NCBI GenBank assembly: GCA_905193995.1 | Contig: CAJJQT010000120.1 | Coordinates: 1-6,328, forward strand | Length of the DNA stretch: 6,328 nt | Direction of reading: 5' to 3' | Origin: an uncultured Porphyromonadaceae bacterium | Lineage (GTDB): Bacteria > Bacteroidota > Bacteroidia > Bacteroidales > Muribaculaceae | Shown here: piece by piece, positions 1 to 6,328 of the stretch | Layout of the letters: the number at the start of each line of letters is the position of its first letter | Numbering within the stretch: the stretch's first letter is position 1 | Made by a program: the position numbers and the translations under genes | Notes under the pieces: generated by a model | What the model saw: the letters and a program-made list of their open reading frames with translations, nothing else | Databases searched by the model: none | Told to the model about the DNA's origin: nothing

Positions 1-104
1 CTATCGTGGTCGACAAGAATGGCATAGTGAGGTTTGCCAAGACAGGAGCCTCGGAAGAAAACCAGGCAGAGGCCGTTGCCGTAATCGAAGAGTTATCACA
101 TTAA
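1..104 (+). CDS. C-terminal end of a probable thioredoxin-like (TlpA/redoxin) protein, partial
   Basis: An open frame enters from the left edge (first full codon at 3) and stops at TAA 102-104, giving 33 residues. The segment IVVDKNGIVRF fits the beta-hairpin near the C-terminus of TlpA/AhpC-TSA proteins, where a strand ending in D-x-x-G is followed by another strand; the closing A-E-A-V-A-V-I-E-E-L fits their last helix. The CxxC motif and the cis-proline that would prove the family lie outside the window, so the assignment rests on this short tail and could be wrong. If right, the protein would be a thiol-disulfide oxidoreductase or peroxiredoxin-like protein, probably periplasmic or membrane-anchored in this lineage. 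The next gene starts 50 nt downstream on the same strand with no terminator seen, so co-transcription is plausible. Confidence 0.5.
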   Translation, partial: IVVDKNGIVRFAKTGASEENQAEAVAVIEELSH

Positions 105-154
105 GCGCCGTACCGTACTTAAGGGCCCACACCTTTAAAGAAGAGACATCGATC

Positions 155-1000
155 ATGAAAAAAATTATATTGTCAGTCATACTGTCGGTCATATTCTTTT
201 CGGCAAACGCAATGGCCGACCTTTCCCAGTTCAAGGGAGTCTGGAGCGCAGACAGCGCCGAGGCTGTCATCACTGATTCAATCTGTATATTCTACTGTCA
301 GGATGACAGTGTAATGGAAGCTGTTCTTGAGATTCCTACAGCCGGAGTATCAAACAGAACTGTCTTCACAAAGGACGGAACAGTCAGGTCGGTCGGCGAT
401 GATGCGCCTCTTGATATCACAGTTACAAATGAGGGCATCAACATTTCAGGGCACTCATTGAAAAGAGTCGAGGATATCACGACCGTCAAGCCGTATGCAC
501 TGCCGCAATGCAATTCAAAATATGATGTAGGGAAATGCCTCCAGATGTGGCGTCTCGGCGCGGGATACAGTATATCAGACGAAATGATTTATTGTGAGAT
601 AAATACCAACCGACATATGTTTGTGTATATGGTGAGCCCGTCAATGACCTATATCCGCGCGGCAGCAACGCGGAACAACAATCACGGGACTCTGTTTTTT
701 CAAAACATCCGCATGATGAAGAACAATAACACCAATGAGTACACCATGTACTTTCAGCCGCACAACTATACTTTCACGCGTAACGATATAGAAATAGACA
801 ACAGCAAATTCCAGCCCAACAGCTGCACGTTCGACCCCGACGGCGGCATCTACTGGTCATTAATATCCTCAGAACCGGATTTGATCCTACTCAACGGATG
901 CGGAGAAACGTATCAGGTAAAACGTCATGAGATTGAATCAGACATGGAATATTTTGAATATAATCCATATTCGCGGGAGGAACTTCTACGATTACATTAG
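155..1000 (+). CDS. Exported protein of unknown function with two related halves
   Basis: I do not recognise this 281-aa protein. The start is well supported: ATG is followed by K-K, a hydrophobic core and A-M-A before D22, a typical signal peptidase I site. There is no lipobox cysteine, so it is probably periplasmic, outer-membrane associated or secreted. The mature part looks beta-rich and seems to contain an internal duplication. Half 1 runs from about W30 to E106 and half 2 from about W132 to E259. Shared landmarks are a Trp, an Asp 10-11 residues later (D41, D142), M54/M155, P61/P162, a late F-x-x-D-G (71-75, 226-230) and a closing K-R-x-E (103-106, 256-259). Half 2 carries an insertion of about 50 residues rich in Asn, Tyr and Phe. 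The mature protein has seven cysteines (44, 48, 119, 128, 147, 224, 249), enough for disulfides. A purine-rich stretch, AAAGAAGAG, ends some 12 nt before the start. It lies between a probable thioredoxin-like gene and a protease-fold gene, probably in one operon. Existence of the gene is fairly sure; function is unknown. Confidence 0.8.
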   Translation: MKKIILSVILSVIFFSANAMADLSQFKGVWSADSAEAVITDSICIFYCQDDSVMEAVLEIPTAGVSNRTVFTKDGTVRSVGDDAPLDITVTNEGINISGHSLKRVEDITTVKPYALPQCNSKYDVGKCLQMWRLGAGYSISDEMIYCEINTNRHMFVYMVSPSMTYIRAAATRNNNHGTLFFQNIRMMKNNNTNEYTMYFQPHNYTFTRNDIEIDNSKFQPNSCTFDPDGGIYWSLISSEPDLILLNGCGETYQVKRHEIESDMEYFEYNPYSREELLRLH

Positions 1001-1021
1001 GGTACCCATCGTCCGCATCAT

Positions 1022-1921
1022 ATGTATAGACTTCTTGCAATTAAACCGGCAAAATATGCAGGCCTGATTATTATCAGCATCATTTTCGGTGCGCTTAATA
1101 TACAGGCCCAGTCTCACTTTAAATTATATAAAAGTGAGGGACACTTCTATTTTAACGGTCAAATGAATGAAACCCGTGTAGACAGCATACTTCTGGAGAC
1201 GGGCTGCGGGTACATCATGTGCAATGAGGCATTCTTTGATGAGATAAGTAAAACAGCCGCTTTCGAGCCGGATTCCGTTGAATTCGCCCATGCCAAATCG
1301 TATCGGAAAGAGTATGCAGTTAAAAGTGTTCATCGAGGAAGAATCAATGTCGGCGATTTATATTACGAAGGCAAGATAATTGTTCTCGAAGGTTTTAATC
1401 ATCTGCTTCTGCCGATTCATCTGCTGCGCTCTAACGACGATACGCAGGATATGCTGATCCGTCTTAACTTCGGAAAGCTTACAATGGACTTCATATCAAG
1501 CGATGAGATCGATCTGAGCAAAAAGAATTCGTTCGAAATCGTTGAACTGCAGCCAAGACCTGTCATTGAAGTCCCAATAGAGATTGTAGATGAAAAGGGG
1601 ACAACCGGGAAAATGACCGCGAGATTAAATTTTGATCTGGGCTGCGCCAATTACGTATCGCTATTCGGCCATAGTCAAAAAGTCGCTAACTGGATTAAGG
1701 ATACTCAATTCCGGATGATCACCACTTATCAGGCAAACGGCAGGAAATCGGGGAAAGGAATTCTCGCAAACAGCTGCTCTGTCGGAGAATTATATGCCAG
1801 AAATATACCTGTAAATATTTTGAACTGGTCTGTCAACGATATGGACGGGCTGATAGGCCCTTCCTTTTTCGGCAAAAAAGATGTGTATCTAAGTCCGTCC
1901 GAAAAGCTGATTTATTACTGA
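1022..1921 (+). CDS. Exported retropepsin-like (clan AA) aspartic protease-fold protein, active site degenerate
   Basis: This 299-aa protein starts with a basic N-region, a hydrophobic stretch at 13-27 and I-Q-A before Q30, so it is probably exported through Sec. The mature part has the two-lobe plan of bacterial retropepsin-like proteins. Lobe 1 has a strand ending L-L-E-T-G-C-G (57-63), where the family normally has L-L-D-T-G-A-S. Lobe 2 has A-R-L-N-F-D-L-G-C-A (200-209) at the matching place. The C-terminus D-G-L-I-G-P-S-F-F (275-283), then D-V-Y-L and K-L-I-Y-Y, is the usual closing flap/strand block of these proteins; no PDZ domain follows. E59 replaces the expected catalytic Asp of lobe 1, while D205 is kept in a D-L-G context, so activity is doubtful. 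C62 and C208 follow the glycine of each motif; two more cysteines are at 67 and 252. The start lies 21 nt after the upstream stop with no Shine-Dalgarno, suggesting the same operon. Family call moderately sure; substrate unknown. Confidence 0.72.
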   Translation: MYRLLAIKPAKYAGLIIISIIFGALNIQAQSHFKLYKSEGHFYFNGQMNETRVDSILLETGCGYIMCNEAFFDEISKTAAFEPDSVEFAHAKSYRKEYAVKSVHRGRINVGDLYYEGKIIVLEGFNHLLLPIHLLRSNDDTQDMLIRLNFGKLTMDFISSDEIDLSKKNSFEIVELQPRPVIEVPIEIVDEKGTTGKMTARLNFDLGCANYVSLFGHSQKVANWIKDTQFRMITTYQANGRKSGKGILANSCSVGELYARNIPVNILNWSVNDMDGLIGPSFFGKKDVYLSPSEKLIYY

Positions 1922-1984
1922 GTATAGGCCCGTGCCGATTTAAAAGCAAAATACCGTAAGGGAGCTTCAAGGAATGATTTGCTG

Positions 1985-2015
1985 TTGGTGGGGTCGGGGA
2001 TTTTTTGTAAATTTG
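1985..2015 (+). promoter_or_regulatory. Candidate Bacteroidota-type promoter for valS
   Basis: TAAATTTG at 2008-2015 matches the -7 consensus TAnnTTTG known for the Bacteroidota primary sigma factor. A TTG at 1985-1987 lies 20 nt upstream, at about the spacing expected for the -33 element. Transcription would begin near 2020-2024 and leave an untranslated leader of roughly 30 nt, rich in A and T and without a Shine-Dalgarno, which is normal in this phylum. It is the only such match I found in the non-coding gaps of the window. Confidence 0.6.
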
Positions 2016-2019
2016 CAAA
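2004..2019. repeat. 16-bp near-perfect palindrome over the valS -7 element
   Basis: TTTGTAAATTTGCAAA is symmetric except for one position pair (T2008 against G2015). It covers the -7 element completely, which is where a repressor operator would sit. A second overlapping near-palindrome follows at 2012-2030 (TTTG, one extra C, AAAAA, then TTTTT, CAAA). The region is very AT-rich, so chance symmetry is a real alternative. Confidence 0.25.
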
Positions 2020-2050
2020 AATTTTTCAAACAATCTGTCATTTCCACAAA

Positions 2051-4747
2051 ATGAACGAATTACCCACCGTATACAATCCTTCGGAAGTAGAAGATAAATG
2101 GTATGCCTACTGGATGGAGCACAAGCTGTTCCATTCGACGCCCGATGCCCGCGAGCCTTACACGATAGTCATCCCGCCGCCAAACGTCACCGGCGTGCTG
2201 CACATGGGCCACATGCTCAACAATACTATTCAGGATATCCTCGTGCGCCGCGCACGTATGATGGGTAAGAACGCTCTGTGGGTGCCGGGCACGGACCATG
2301 CCTCGATATCGACCGAAACCAAGGTGATAGCGAAGCTGGCCGCCGAGGGCATCAAGAAGACTGATCTGACGCGCGAGCAGTTTCTGGAGCACGCCTGGGA
2401 CTGGACGCGCAAGCACGGCGGCATCATCCTGCAGCAGCTGCGGAAGCTGGGCGCCTCGTGCGACTGGGACCGCACGGCGTTCACGATGGACGAGCCGCGC
2501 AACGAAGCCGTCACGAAGGTGTTCTGTGACCTTTACGACAAGGGGCTGATCTACCGCGGCCTGCGCATGGTAAACTGGGATCCGAAAAACCTGACGGCGA
2601 TCAGCGACGACGAGGTGTTCTTCGAGCAGGAACAGTCGAAGCTCTACTATCTGCGCTACTATCTGGCTGAAGGCGAGCCCGCACCGGCCGCAGCCGCCGA
2701 AGGCGAGGTGATCCACATCGACGACAAGGGCCGCTACTATGCCGTTGTGGCCACGACGCGCCCTGAGACAATCATGGGCGACACGGCCATGTGCATCAAT
2801 CCGAAGGATCCGAAGAACCGCTGGCTGAGCGGCCGCAAGGTGGTGGTGCCTCTGGTGAACCGCGTGATTCCGGTGATCGAGGATCGCTACGTAGACATCG
2901 AATTCGGCACGGGCTGTCTGAAAGTGACGCCGGCGCACGACAAGAACGACAACATGCTGGGCAAGACGCACAACCTGGAGGTAATCGACATATTCAACGA
3001 CGACGCGACGATAGCGGAATGCGCAGGCATGTACGTGGGCATGGACCGCTTCGACTGCCGCAAGCAGATCGCCAAGGATCTCGCCGAGGCCGGGCTGATG
3101 GAGAAGGTAGAGGACTATGTCAACAACGTAGGTCTGTCGGAGCGCACGAAGGTGGCCATCGAGCCGCGCCTGTCGCTGCAGTGGTTCGTGAAGATGAAGC
3201 ATTTCGCCGATATATCGCTGTCGCCGGTGCTGGACGACATCATCCGCTTCGTTCCGGAAAAGTACAAGACGACGTACCGCAACTGGCTCGAGAACATCCA
3301 GGACTGGTGCATCTCGCGCCAGCTGTGGTGGGGCCACCGCATCCCGGCATATTACTATACCGATCCGACCGACGGCCGGGAGAAGATAGTTGTCGCCCCT
3401 ACGCCGGAGGCCGCGCTGGCCAAGGCGCAGGCCAACGAAGGCTGCGCGGGACTGACGGGCACCGACCTGCGCCGCGACGAAGGCGCGCTGGATACGTGGT
3501 TCTCGTCGTGGCTGTGGCCGATCACGCTGTTCGACGGCATCAACCATCCGGGCAACGAGGAAATCAACTATTACTATCCGACGGCCACGCTGGTCACGGG
3601 CCCCGACATCATCTTCTTCTGGGTGGCCCGCATGATCATGGCCGGATATGAATACGTAGGCAAAGAGCCGTTCAAGAACGTATATTTCACGGGTATCGTC
3701 CGCGACAATCTCGGCCGCAAGATGTCGAAGTCGCTGGGCAACTCGCCCGACCCGCTCGACCTGATCGAAAAATTCGGCGCCGACGGCGTCCGCATGGGCA
3801 TGATGCTTGCCGCACCGGCCGGCAACGACATCATCTTCGACGAGCGCCTGTGCGAGCAAGGCCGCAACTTCTGCAACAAGATATGGAACGCCTTCCGCCT
3901 GCTCAAGAGCTGGACTGCGGACGGCGCCGCCAGTCAACCGCAGGTGGCGAAGCTCGCGATCGACTGGATGAACGCACGCATCGACGCGACCGTAGAGGAA
4001 ATCAACGACCTGTTCGACAAGTTCCGCCTCAACGAGGCTATCATGGCGATCTACCGCCTGTTCTGGGACGACTTCTCGTCGTGGTACCTCGAAATGATCA
4101 AGCCTGCCTACGGTGAACCGGTCGATGAGACAACGATGAAGGCCACCACGGAATTCTTCGACAAACTGCTGCGCATGCTGCATCCGTTCATGCCGTTCAT
4201 CACCGAGGAGCTTTGGCAGCACCTGACGGAACGCCGCGAGGGCGAATCGATCATGTACGCCCAGATGCCGGTACCGGAGGCCGTCGACAGCTCGCTGCTC
4301 GACGACATCGCACTCGCGAAGGAAATCATCACCAGCATCCGCGCCGTCCGCGCCAAGAAGAACATCCCGGCCCGCGAGTCGCTGACGCTGAATGTCATCG
4401 GCTCGGTTCCGGCCCGGGGAGCCGATATCGTCGCCAAGCTTGGCAACATAGGCGAGCTCAACATGGGTGCCAAGAAAGATGCGGCAGCAGCCTCATTCCT
4501 GGTCGGCACGCTCGAGTTCAACATTCCGCTGGCGGCCGCAATAGATGTCGAAGCCGAGATCGCACGCCTCGACAAGGAAATCGACTACCTGCAGGGCTTC
4601 AAGGCGTCGATCGAAAAGAAACTTTCGAACGAGCGGTTCGTCAACAACGCCCCGGCAGCCGTCGTCGAAGGCGAGCGCAAGAAACTTGCGGACACTCTGA
4701 CAAAACTTCAGGCCAACATCGCCACGCGCGACGCACTAAAGCACTGA
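2051..4747 (+). CDS. valS: Valyl-tRNA synthetase (class Ia)
   Basis: This cytoplasmic enzyme joins valine to tRNA(Val) using ATP and clears mischarged threonine by editing; it is essential for translation. The ATG at 2051 gives 898 aa and the usual start N-E-L-P-T-V-Y-N-P. An in-frame TTG at 1979 would add 24 unlikely residues and place the promoter inside the gene, so I reject it. The HIGH signature is H-M-G-H (51-54), followed by G-T-D-H-A (80-84). The inserted editing (CP1) domain shows T-T-R-P-E (235-239) and V-T-P-A-H-D (292-297). [12 protein letters not shown] (418-429) and K-M-S-K-S (557-561) complete the catalytic core. A helical anticodon-binding domain follows, with F-R-L-N-E-A and [11 protein letters not shown], and the last 65 residues (about 833-897) form the charged coiled-coil arm typical of ValRS. 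Length is a little below the 951 aa of E. coli and nothing seems missing. It is GC-rich and strongly codon-biased, unlike the two complete genes before it. It likely has its own promoter at 1985-2015. Confidence 0.98.
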   Translation: MNELPTVYNPSEVEDKWYAYWMEHKLFHSTPDAREPYTIVIPPPNVTGVLHMGHMLNNTIQDILVRRARMMGKNALWVPGTDHASISTETKVIAKLAAEGIKKTDLTREQFLEHAWDWTRKHGGIILQQLRKLGASCDWDRTAFTMDEPRNEAVTKVFCDLYDKGLIYRGLRMVNWDPKNLTAISDDEVFFEQEQSKLYYLRYYLAEGEPAPAAAAEGEVIHIDDKGRYYAVVATTRPETIMGDTAMCINPKDPKNRWLSGRKVVVPLVNRVIPVIEDRYVDIEFGTGCLKVTPAHDKNDNMLGKTHNLEVIDIFNDDATIAECAGMYVGMDRFDCRKQIAKDLAEAGLMEKVEDYVNNVGLSERTKVAIEPRLSLQWFVKMKHFADISLSPVLDDIIRFVPEKYKTTYRNWLENIQDWCISRQLWWGHRIPAYYYTDPTDGREKIVVAPTPEAALAKAQANEGCAGLTGTDLRRDEGALDTWFSSWLWPITLFDGINHPGNEEINYYYPTATLVTGPDIIFFWVARMIMAGYEYVGKEPFKNVYFTGIVRDNLGRKMSKSLGNSPDPLDLIEKFGADGVRMGMMLAAPAGNDIIFDERLCEQGRNFCNKIWNAFRLLKSWTADGAASQPQVAKLAIDWMNARIDATVEEINDLFDKFRLNEAIMAIYRLFWDDFSSWYLEMIKPAYGEPVDETTMKATTEFFDKLLRMLHPFMPFITEELWQHLTERREGESIMYAQMPVPEAVDSSLLDDIALAKEIITSIRAVRAKKNIPARESLTLNVIGSVPARGADIVAKLGNIGELNMGAKKDAAAASFLVGTLEFNIPLAAAIDVEAEIARLDKEIDYLQGFKASIEKKLSNERFVNNAPAAVVEGERKKLADTLTKLQANIATRDALKH

Positions 4748-4762
4748 TAAATACTCAAACGG

Positions 4763-4810
4763 CGTCCCCACAACCGAACCAAGTAGGCCGTGGGGGCGTT
4801 TTCATTTTAT
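4763..4810 (+). terminator. Rho-independent terminator after valS
   Basis: CGTCCCCAC (4763-4771) pairs with GTGGGGGCG (4790-4798) in a 9-bp stem with one G-T wobble and an 18-nt loop. TTTT follows at once at 4799-4802, then CA and another TTTTAT run. It begins 15 nt after the valS stop, a usual place for a terminator. The antiporter start codon comes only about 20 nt after the first T-run, so some read-through is likely. Confidence 0.8.
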
Positions 4811-4821
4811 AATCCGGTCCT

Positions 4822-6294
4822 ATGTCAACATTCAGCCCCGAAAACATCCTTCTGATAGGCTCTATCATACTCACGGTAGGCGTAATATTAGGCAAATCGA
4901 TTTACCGCACAGGTCTGCCTCTGCTGATAGGCATGGGCTTCGGTTGCGACGGCGTCGGCATACAGTTCGACGACATACACTCGGCGCAGCTGATAGGCAT
5001 GATAGCGCTATGCATCATCCTCTACTCGGGCGGTCTGTCGACGAGCTTCAAGTCGATCAAGCCCGTCATAGCGCCGGGCCTCGTACTCAGCACACTGGGC
5101 GTGCTGCTGACCACGCTGTTTACCGGTCTGTTCATCTTCTGGCTGTCTGGGATGCCGTGGACCAACATACATTTCGCGCTGATGCCGTCGATTCTGCTGG
5201 CAGCGACCATGTCATCGACGGATTCGGCTTCGGTGTTCGGCATTCTCGGCTCTCAGAAGGTGCATCTGAAGCACAATCTGAGACCACTGCTCGAGCTCGA
5301 GAGCGGCTCAAACGACCCTATGGCGTATATGCTCACCATCATACTGATCGAAGCCATACAGCTCGACACGACACTGTCGGCGGGAGCGATTCTCGGACAG
5401 CTCGGGCTGCAGTTCGGCGTCGGAACGGCGCTCGGTTTCCTCATGGGATACGGATCGCGCTGGCTTGTCAGCCTCTACCGACGCATCGGCAATCCGCGCG
5501 AGGACGCCGGACAGGCCACTGCCATGAGTTCGATCATACTGCTCGCATCGGTATTCTTCACATTTACCCTCACACAGGATCTCGGCGGCAACGGCTACCT
5601 GGCCGTCTATCTATCGGGCATCGTCATAGGCAACTCGCCGATACCGCACCGGCGCGGCATATCCAAATTCATGGATGCGATCACGTGGTGCGCGCAAATC
5701 GTGATGTTCCTAATCCTCGGGCTTCTTGTCAATCCTCACGAGATGCTATCGACCTCGGCGGTCGCAATCATCATAGCGCTGTTCATCATGACAGTCGGCC
5801 GGCCGGCAAGCGTATTCATTTCGCTGCTGCCGTTCCGCAAAATATCGCGCAAATCGAAGCTGTTCATCTCCTGGGTAGGACTCCGCGGCGCCGTGCCGAT
5901 CATTTTTGCGACCTATCCGGTCGTAGCAAACGTCGAAGGCTCGTCGCAGATCTTCAATATCGTATTCTTCGTAACGCTTATATCTCTGCTGCTGCAGGGC
6001 ACGTCTGTGATCAAATCAGCAAGGGCACTGAATCTTGTCGATAACGAAAGCCGCGACGACGAAGATTTCGGCATAGAGCTTAGCGACGAAAACACAAGTC
6101 AACTCGAGACCCTTTATCTCACGGAACAGCATCTGGCCACAGGGAACACTCTGCGCGAGATGAATCTCCCGGCAGGAAGCCTTGTGATCATGATCAAGCG
6201 AAACGAACAGTACATTGTTCCCAACGGCAAGCGCAAGCTTCATGCCGGAGACGCACTGCTGATACTGAAGGAAGCAAAGGACTGCGATAAGTAA
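4822..6294 (+). CDS. nhaP2: CPA1-family potassium(or sodium)/proton antiporter with RCK_C domain, NhaP2/CvrA-like
   Basis: An inner-membrane exchanger of 490 aa that would expel K+ or Na+ in return for protons, serving pH and ion balance. Residues 1-400 contain about 12-13 hydrophobic segments, starting with N-I-L-L-I-G-S-I-I-L at 8-17 and F-D-D at about 49-51, both typical of NhaP2-type proteins at this place. The transport signature is present: S-S-T-D-S (131-135) in one broken helix, and E-S-G-S-N-D-P (160-166) in the next, where N164-D165 is the ion-binding pair of electroneutral CPA1 exchangers. L-R-G-A-V-P-I (354-360) is another family-typical helix. Residues about 416-488 form an RCK_C (TrkA-C) domain, including L-H-A-G-D-A-L-L-I-L, which usually binds a ligand and gates transport. 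E. coli NhaP2 (578 aa) has a further C-terminal region that is absent here. The start is chosen because ATG 4822 gives the conserved N-terminus and nothing plausible lies upstream. It sits 74 nt after valS, just past a terminator. The transported cation cannot be told from sequence. Confidence 0.93.
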   Translation: MSTFSPENILLIGSIILTVGVILGKSIYRTGLPLLIGMGFGCDGVGIQFDDIHSAQLIGMIALCIILYSGGLSTSFKSIKPVIAPGLVLSTLGVLLTTLFTGLFIFWLSGMPWTNIHFALMPSILLAATMSSTDSASVFGILGSQKVHLKHNLRPLLELESGSNDPMAYMLTIILIEAIQLDTTLSAGAILGQLGLQFGVGTALGFLMGYGSRWLVSLYRRIGNPREDAGQATAMSSIILLASVFFTFTLTQDLGGNGYLAVYLSGIVIGNSPIPHRRGISKFMDAITWCAQIVMFLILGLLVNPHEMLSTSAVAIIIALFIMTVGRPASVFISLLPFRKISRKSKLFISWVGLRGAVPIIFATYPVVANVEGSSQIFNIVFFVTLISLLLQGTSVIKSARALNLVDNESRDDEDFGIELSDENTSQLETLYLTEQHLATGNTLREMNLPAGSLVIMIKRNEQYIVPNGKRKLHAGDALLILKEAKDCDK

Positions 6295-6312
6295 TCGCGA
6301 CCTGATGGTGTG

Positions 6313-6328
6313 AAGGCGGGGACGCCTT
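6313..6328 (+). terminator. Possible terminator hairpin after the antiporter gene, cut by the window edge
   Basis: AAGGCG (6313-6318) and CGCCTT (6323-6328) are perfect complements around a 4-nt loop GGGA, which fits the stable GNRA tetraloop class. It begins 18 nt after the antiporter stop. The T-run that would confirm a terminator lies beyond the window, so the call is tentative. Confidence 0.45.

Larger units (their letters stand above)
1974..2054 (+). other. Possible 26-codon upstream ORF overlapping the valS start
   Basis: ATG at 1974 opens a frame of 26 codons whose stop TGA (2052-2054) overlaps the valS ATG (2051-2053) as ATGA, the geometry typical of translational coupling. A Shine-Dalgarno-like AAGGGAG sits at 1958-1964, nine bases before the ATG, which is unusual beside the SD-less neighbouring genes. 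The predicted peptide begins M-I-C-C-W-W and is rich in Phe and Lys. It has only two valines, so it does not look like a classical valine-sensing attenuator peptide. The frame runs through the likely valS promoter, so it could only be translated from read-through or an upstream promoter. It may be chance; AT-rich spacers often lack stops over this length. Confidence 0.2.

Noticed and set aside
1846..1869. GGGC-loop-GCCC hairpin followed by a T-rich stretch, looking like a terminator
   Set aside because: The stem is only 4 bp and it lies inside the protease-fold gene, where it encodes the conserved G-L-I-G-P-S-F block.
1979..2050. Upstream TTG start that would lengthen ValS by 24 residues
   Set aside because: The added residues do not resemble a ValRS N-terminus, TTG is a rare start, and the likely promoter would fall inside the coding region. 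ATG at 2051 gives the usual N-terminus.
1922..2050. Possible tRNA-sensing (T-box-like) or valine attenuator leader for valS
   Set aside because: T-box leaders are known mainly from Firmicutes, and this short spacer has no terminator/antiterminator pair and no valine-rich leader peptide.
2060..4222. 720-codon open frame on the minus strand opposite valS
   Set aside because: valS is unambiguous on the + strand. Its strong preference for C/G-ending codons removes stop triplets from the opposite strand, and the translated product is Arg/Val/His-rich with no recognisable domain.
4808..4813. TATAAT, a sigma-70-like -10 hexamer just before the antiporter start
   Set aside because: No matching -35 element is present, Bacteroidota do not use this consensus, and the start site would leave almost no leader.
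4944..6044. 366-codon open frame on the + strand inside the antiporter gene
   Set aside because: The frame is a shadow of a clear membrane transporter gene; the product is rich in Arg, His and Ser and lacks any family feature.
6284..6298. GCGAT / ATCGC inverted repeat across the antiporter stop codon
   Set aside because: The arms are only 5 bp and no T-run follows; the hairpin at 6313-6328 is a better terminator candidate.

Overview
The window looks like chromosomal DNA from a Gram-negative anaerobe of the Bacteroidota, most likely order Bacteroidales. Three things suggest this: a Bacteroidota-type core promoter (TTG, 20 nt, TAAATTTG) in front of valS; start codons mostly without a Shine-Dalgarno sequence; and secreted proteins of kinds common in that group. 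This assignment is inference from sequence style, not a database match.

All genes lie on the + strand. Region 1 (1-1921) holds the 3' end of a probable thioredoxin-like (TlpA/redoxin) protein, an unrecognised exported protein of 281 aa that seems to be built from two related halves, and an exported 299-aa protein with the two-lobe layout of a retropepsin-like aspartic protease. In the last, both catalytic motifs are altered (E-T-G-C and D-L-G-C). The gaps are short (50 and 21 nt) and I see no terminator between the genes, so they may form one operon with an envelope function. This stretch is visibly more AT-rich than what follows.

Region 2 (1922-4747) has a 129-nt spacer with the promoter candidate and a 26-codon upstream ORF overlapping the next start, followed by a complete and ordinary valyl-tRNA synthetase gene (valS, 898 aa).

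Region 3 (4748-6328) starts with a good hairpin terminator that ends only about 20 nt before the next start codon. Then comes a complete CPA1-type cation/proton antiporter (NhaP2/CvrA-like, 490 aa) with a C-terminal RCK_C domain. A second perfect hairpin begins to close at the right edge and may be its terminator.

valS and the antiporter are housekeeping genes. The left-hand exported cassette is the part worth attention: a redox-type protein, a cysteine-containing duplicated protein, and a protease-fold protein with a cysteine beside each degenerate active-site loop. No RNA gene, mobile element, CRISPR array or long repeat was seen, and no intergenic gap exceeds 130 bases.
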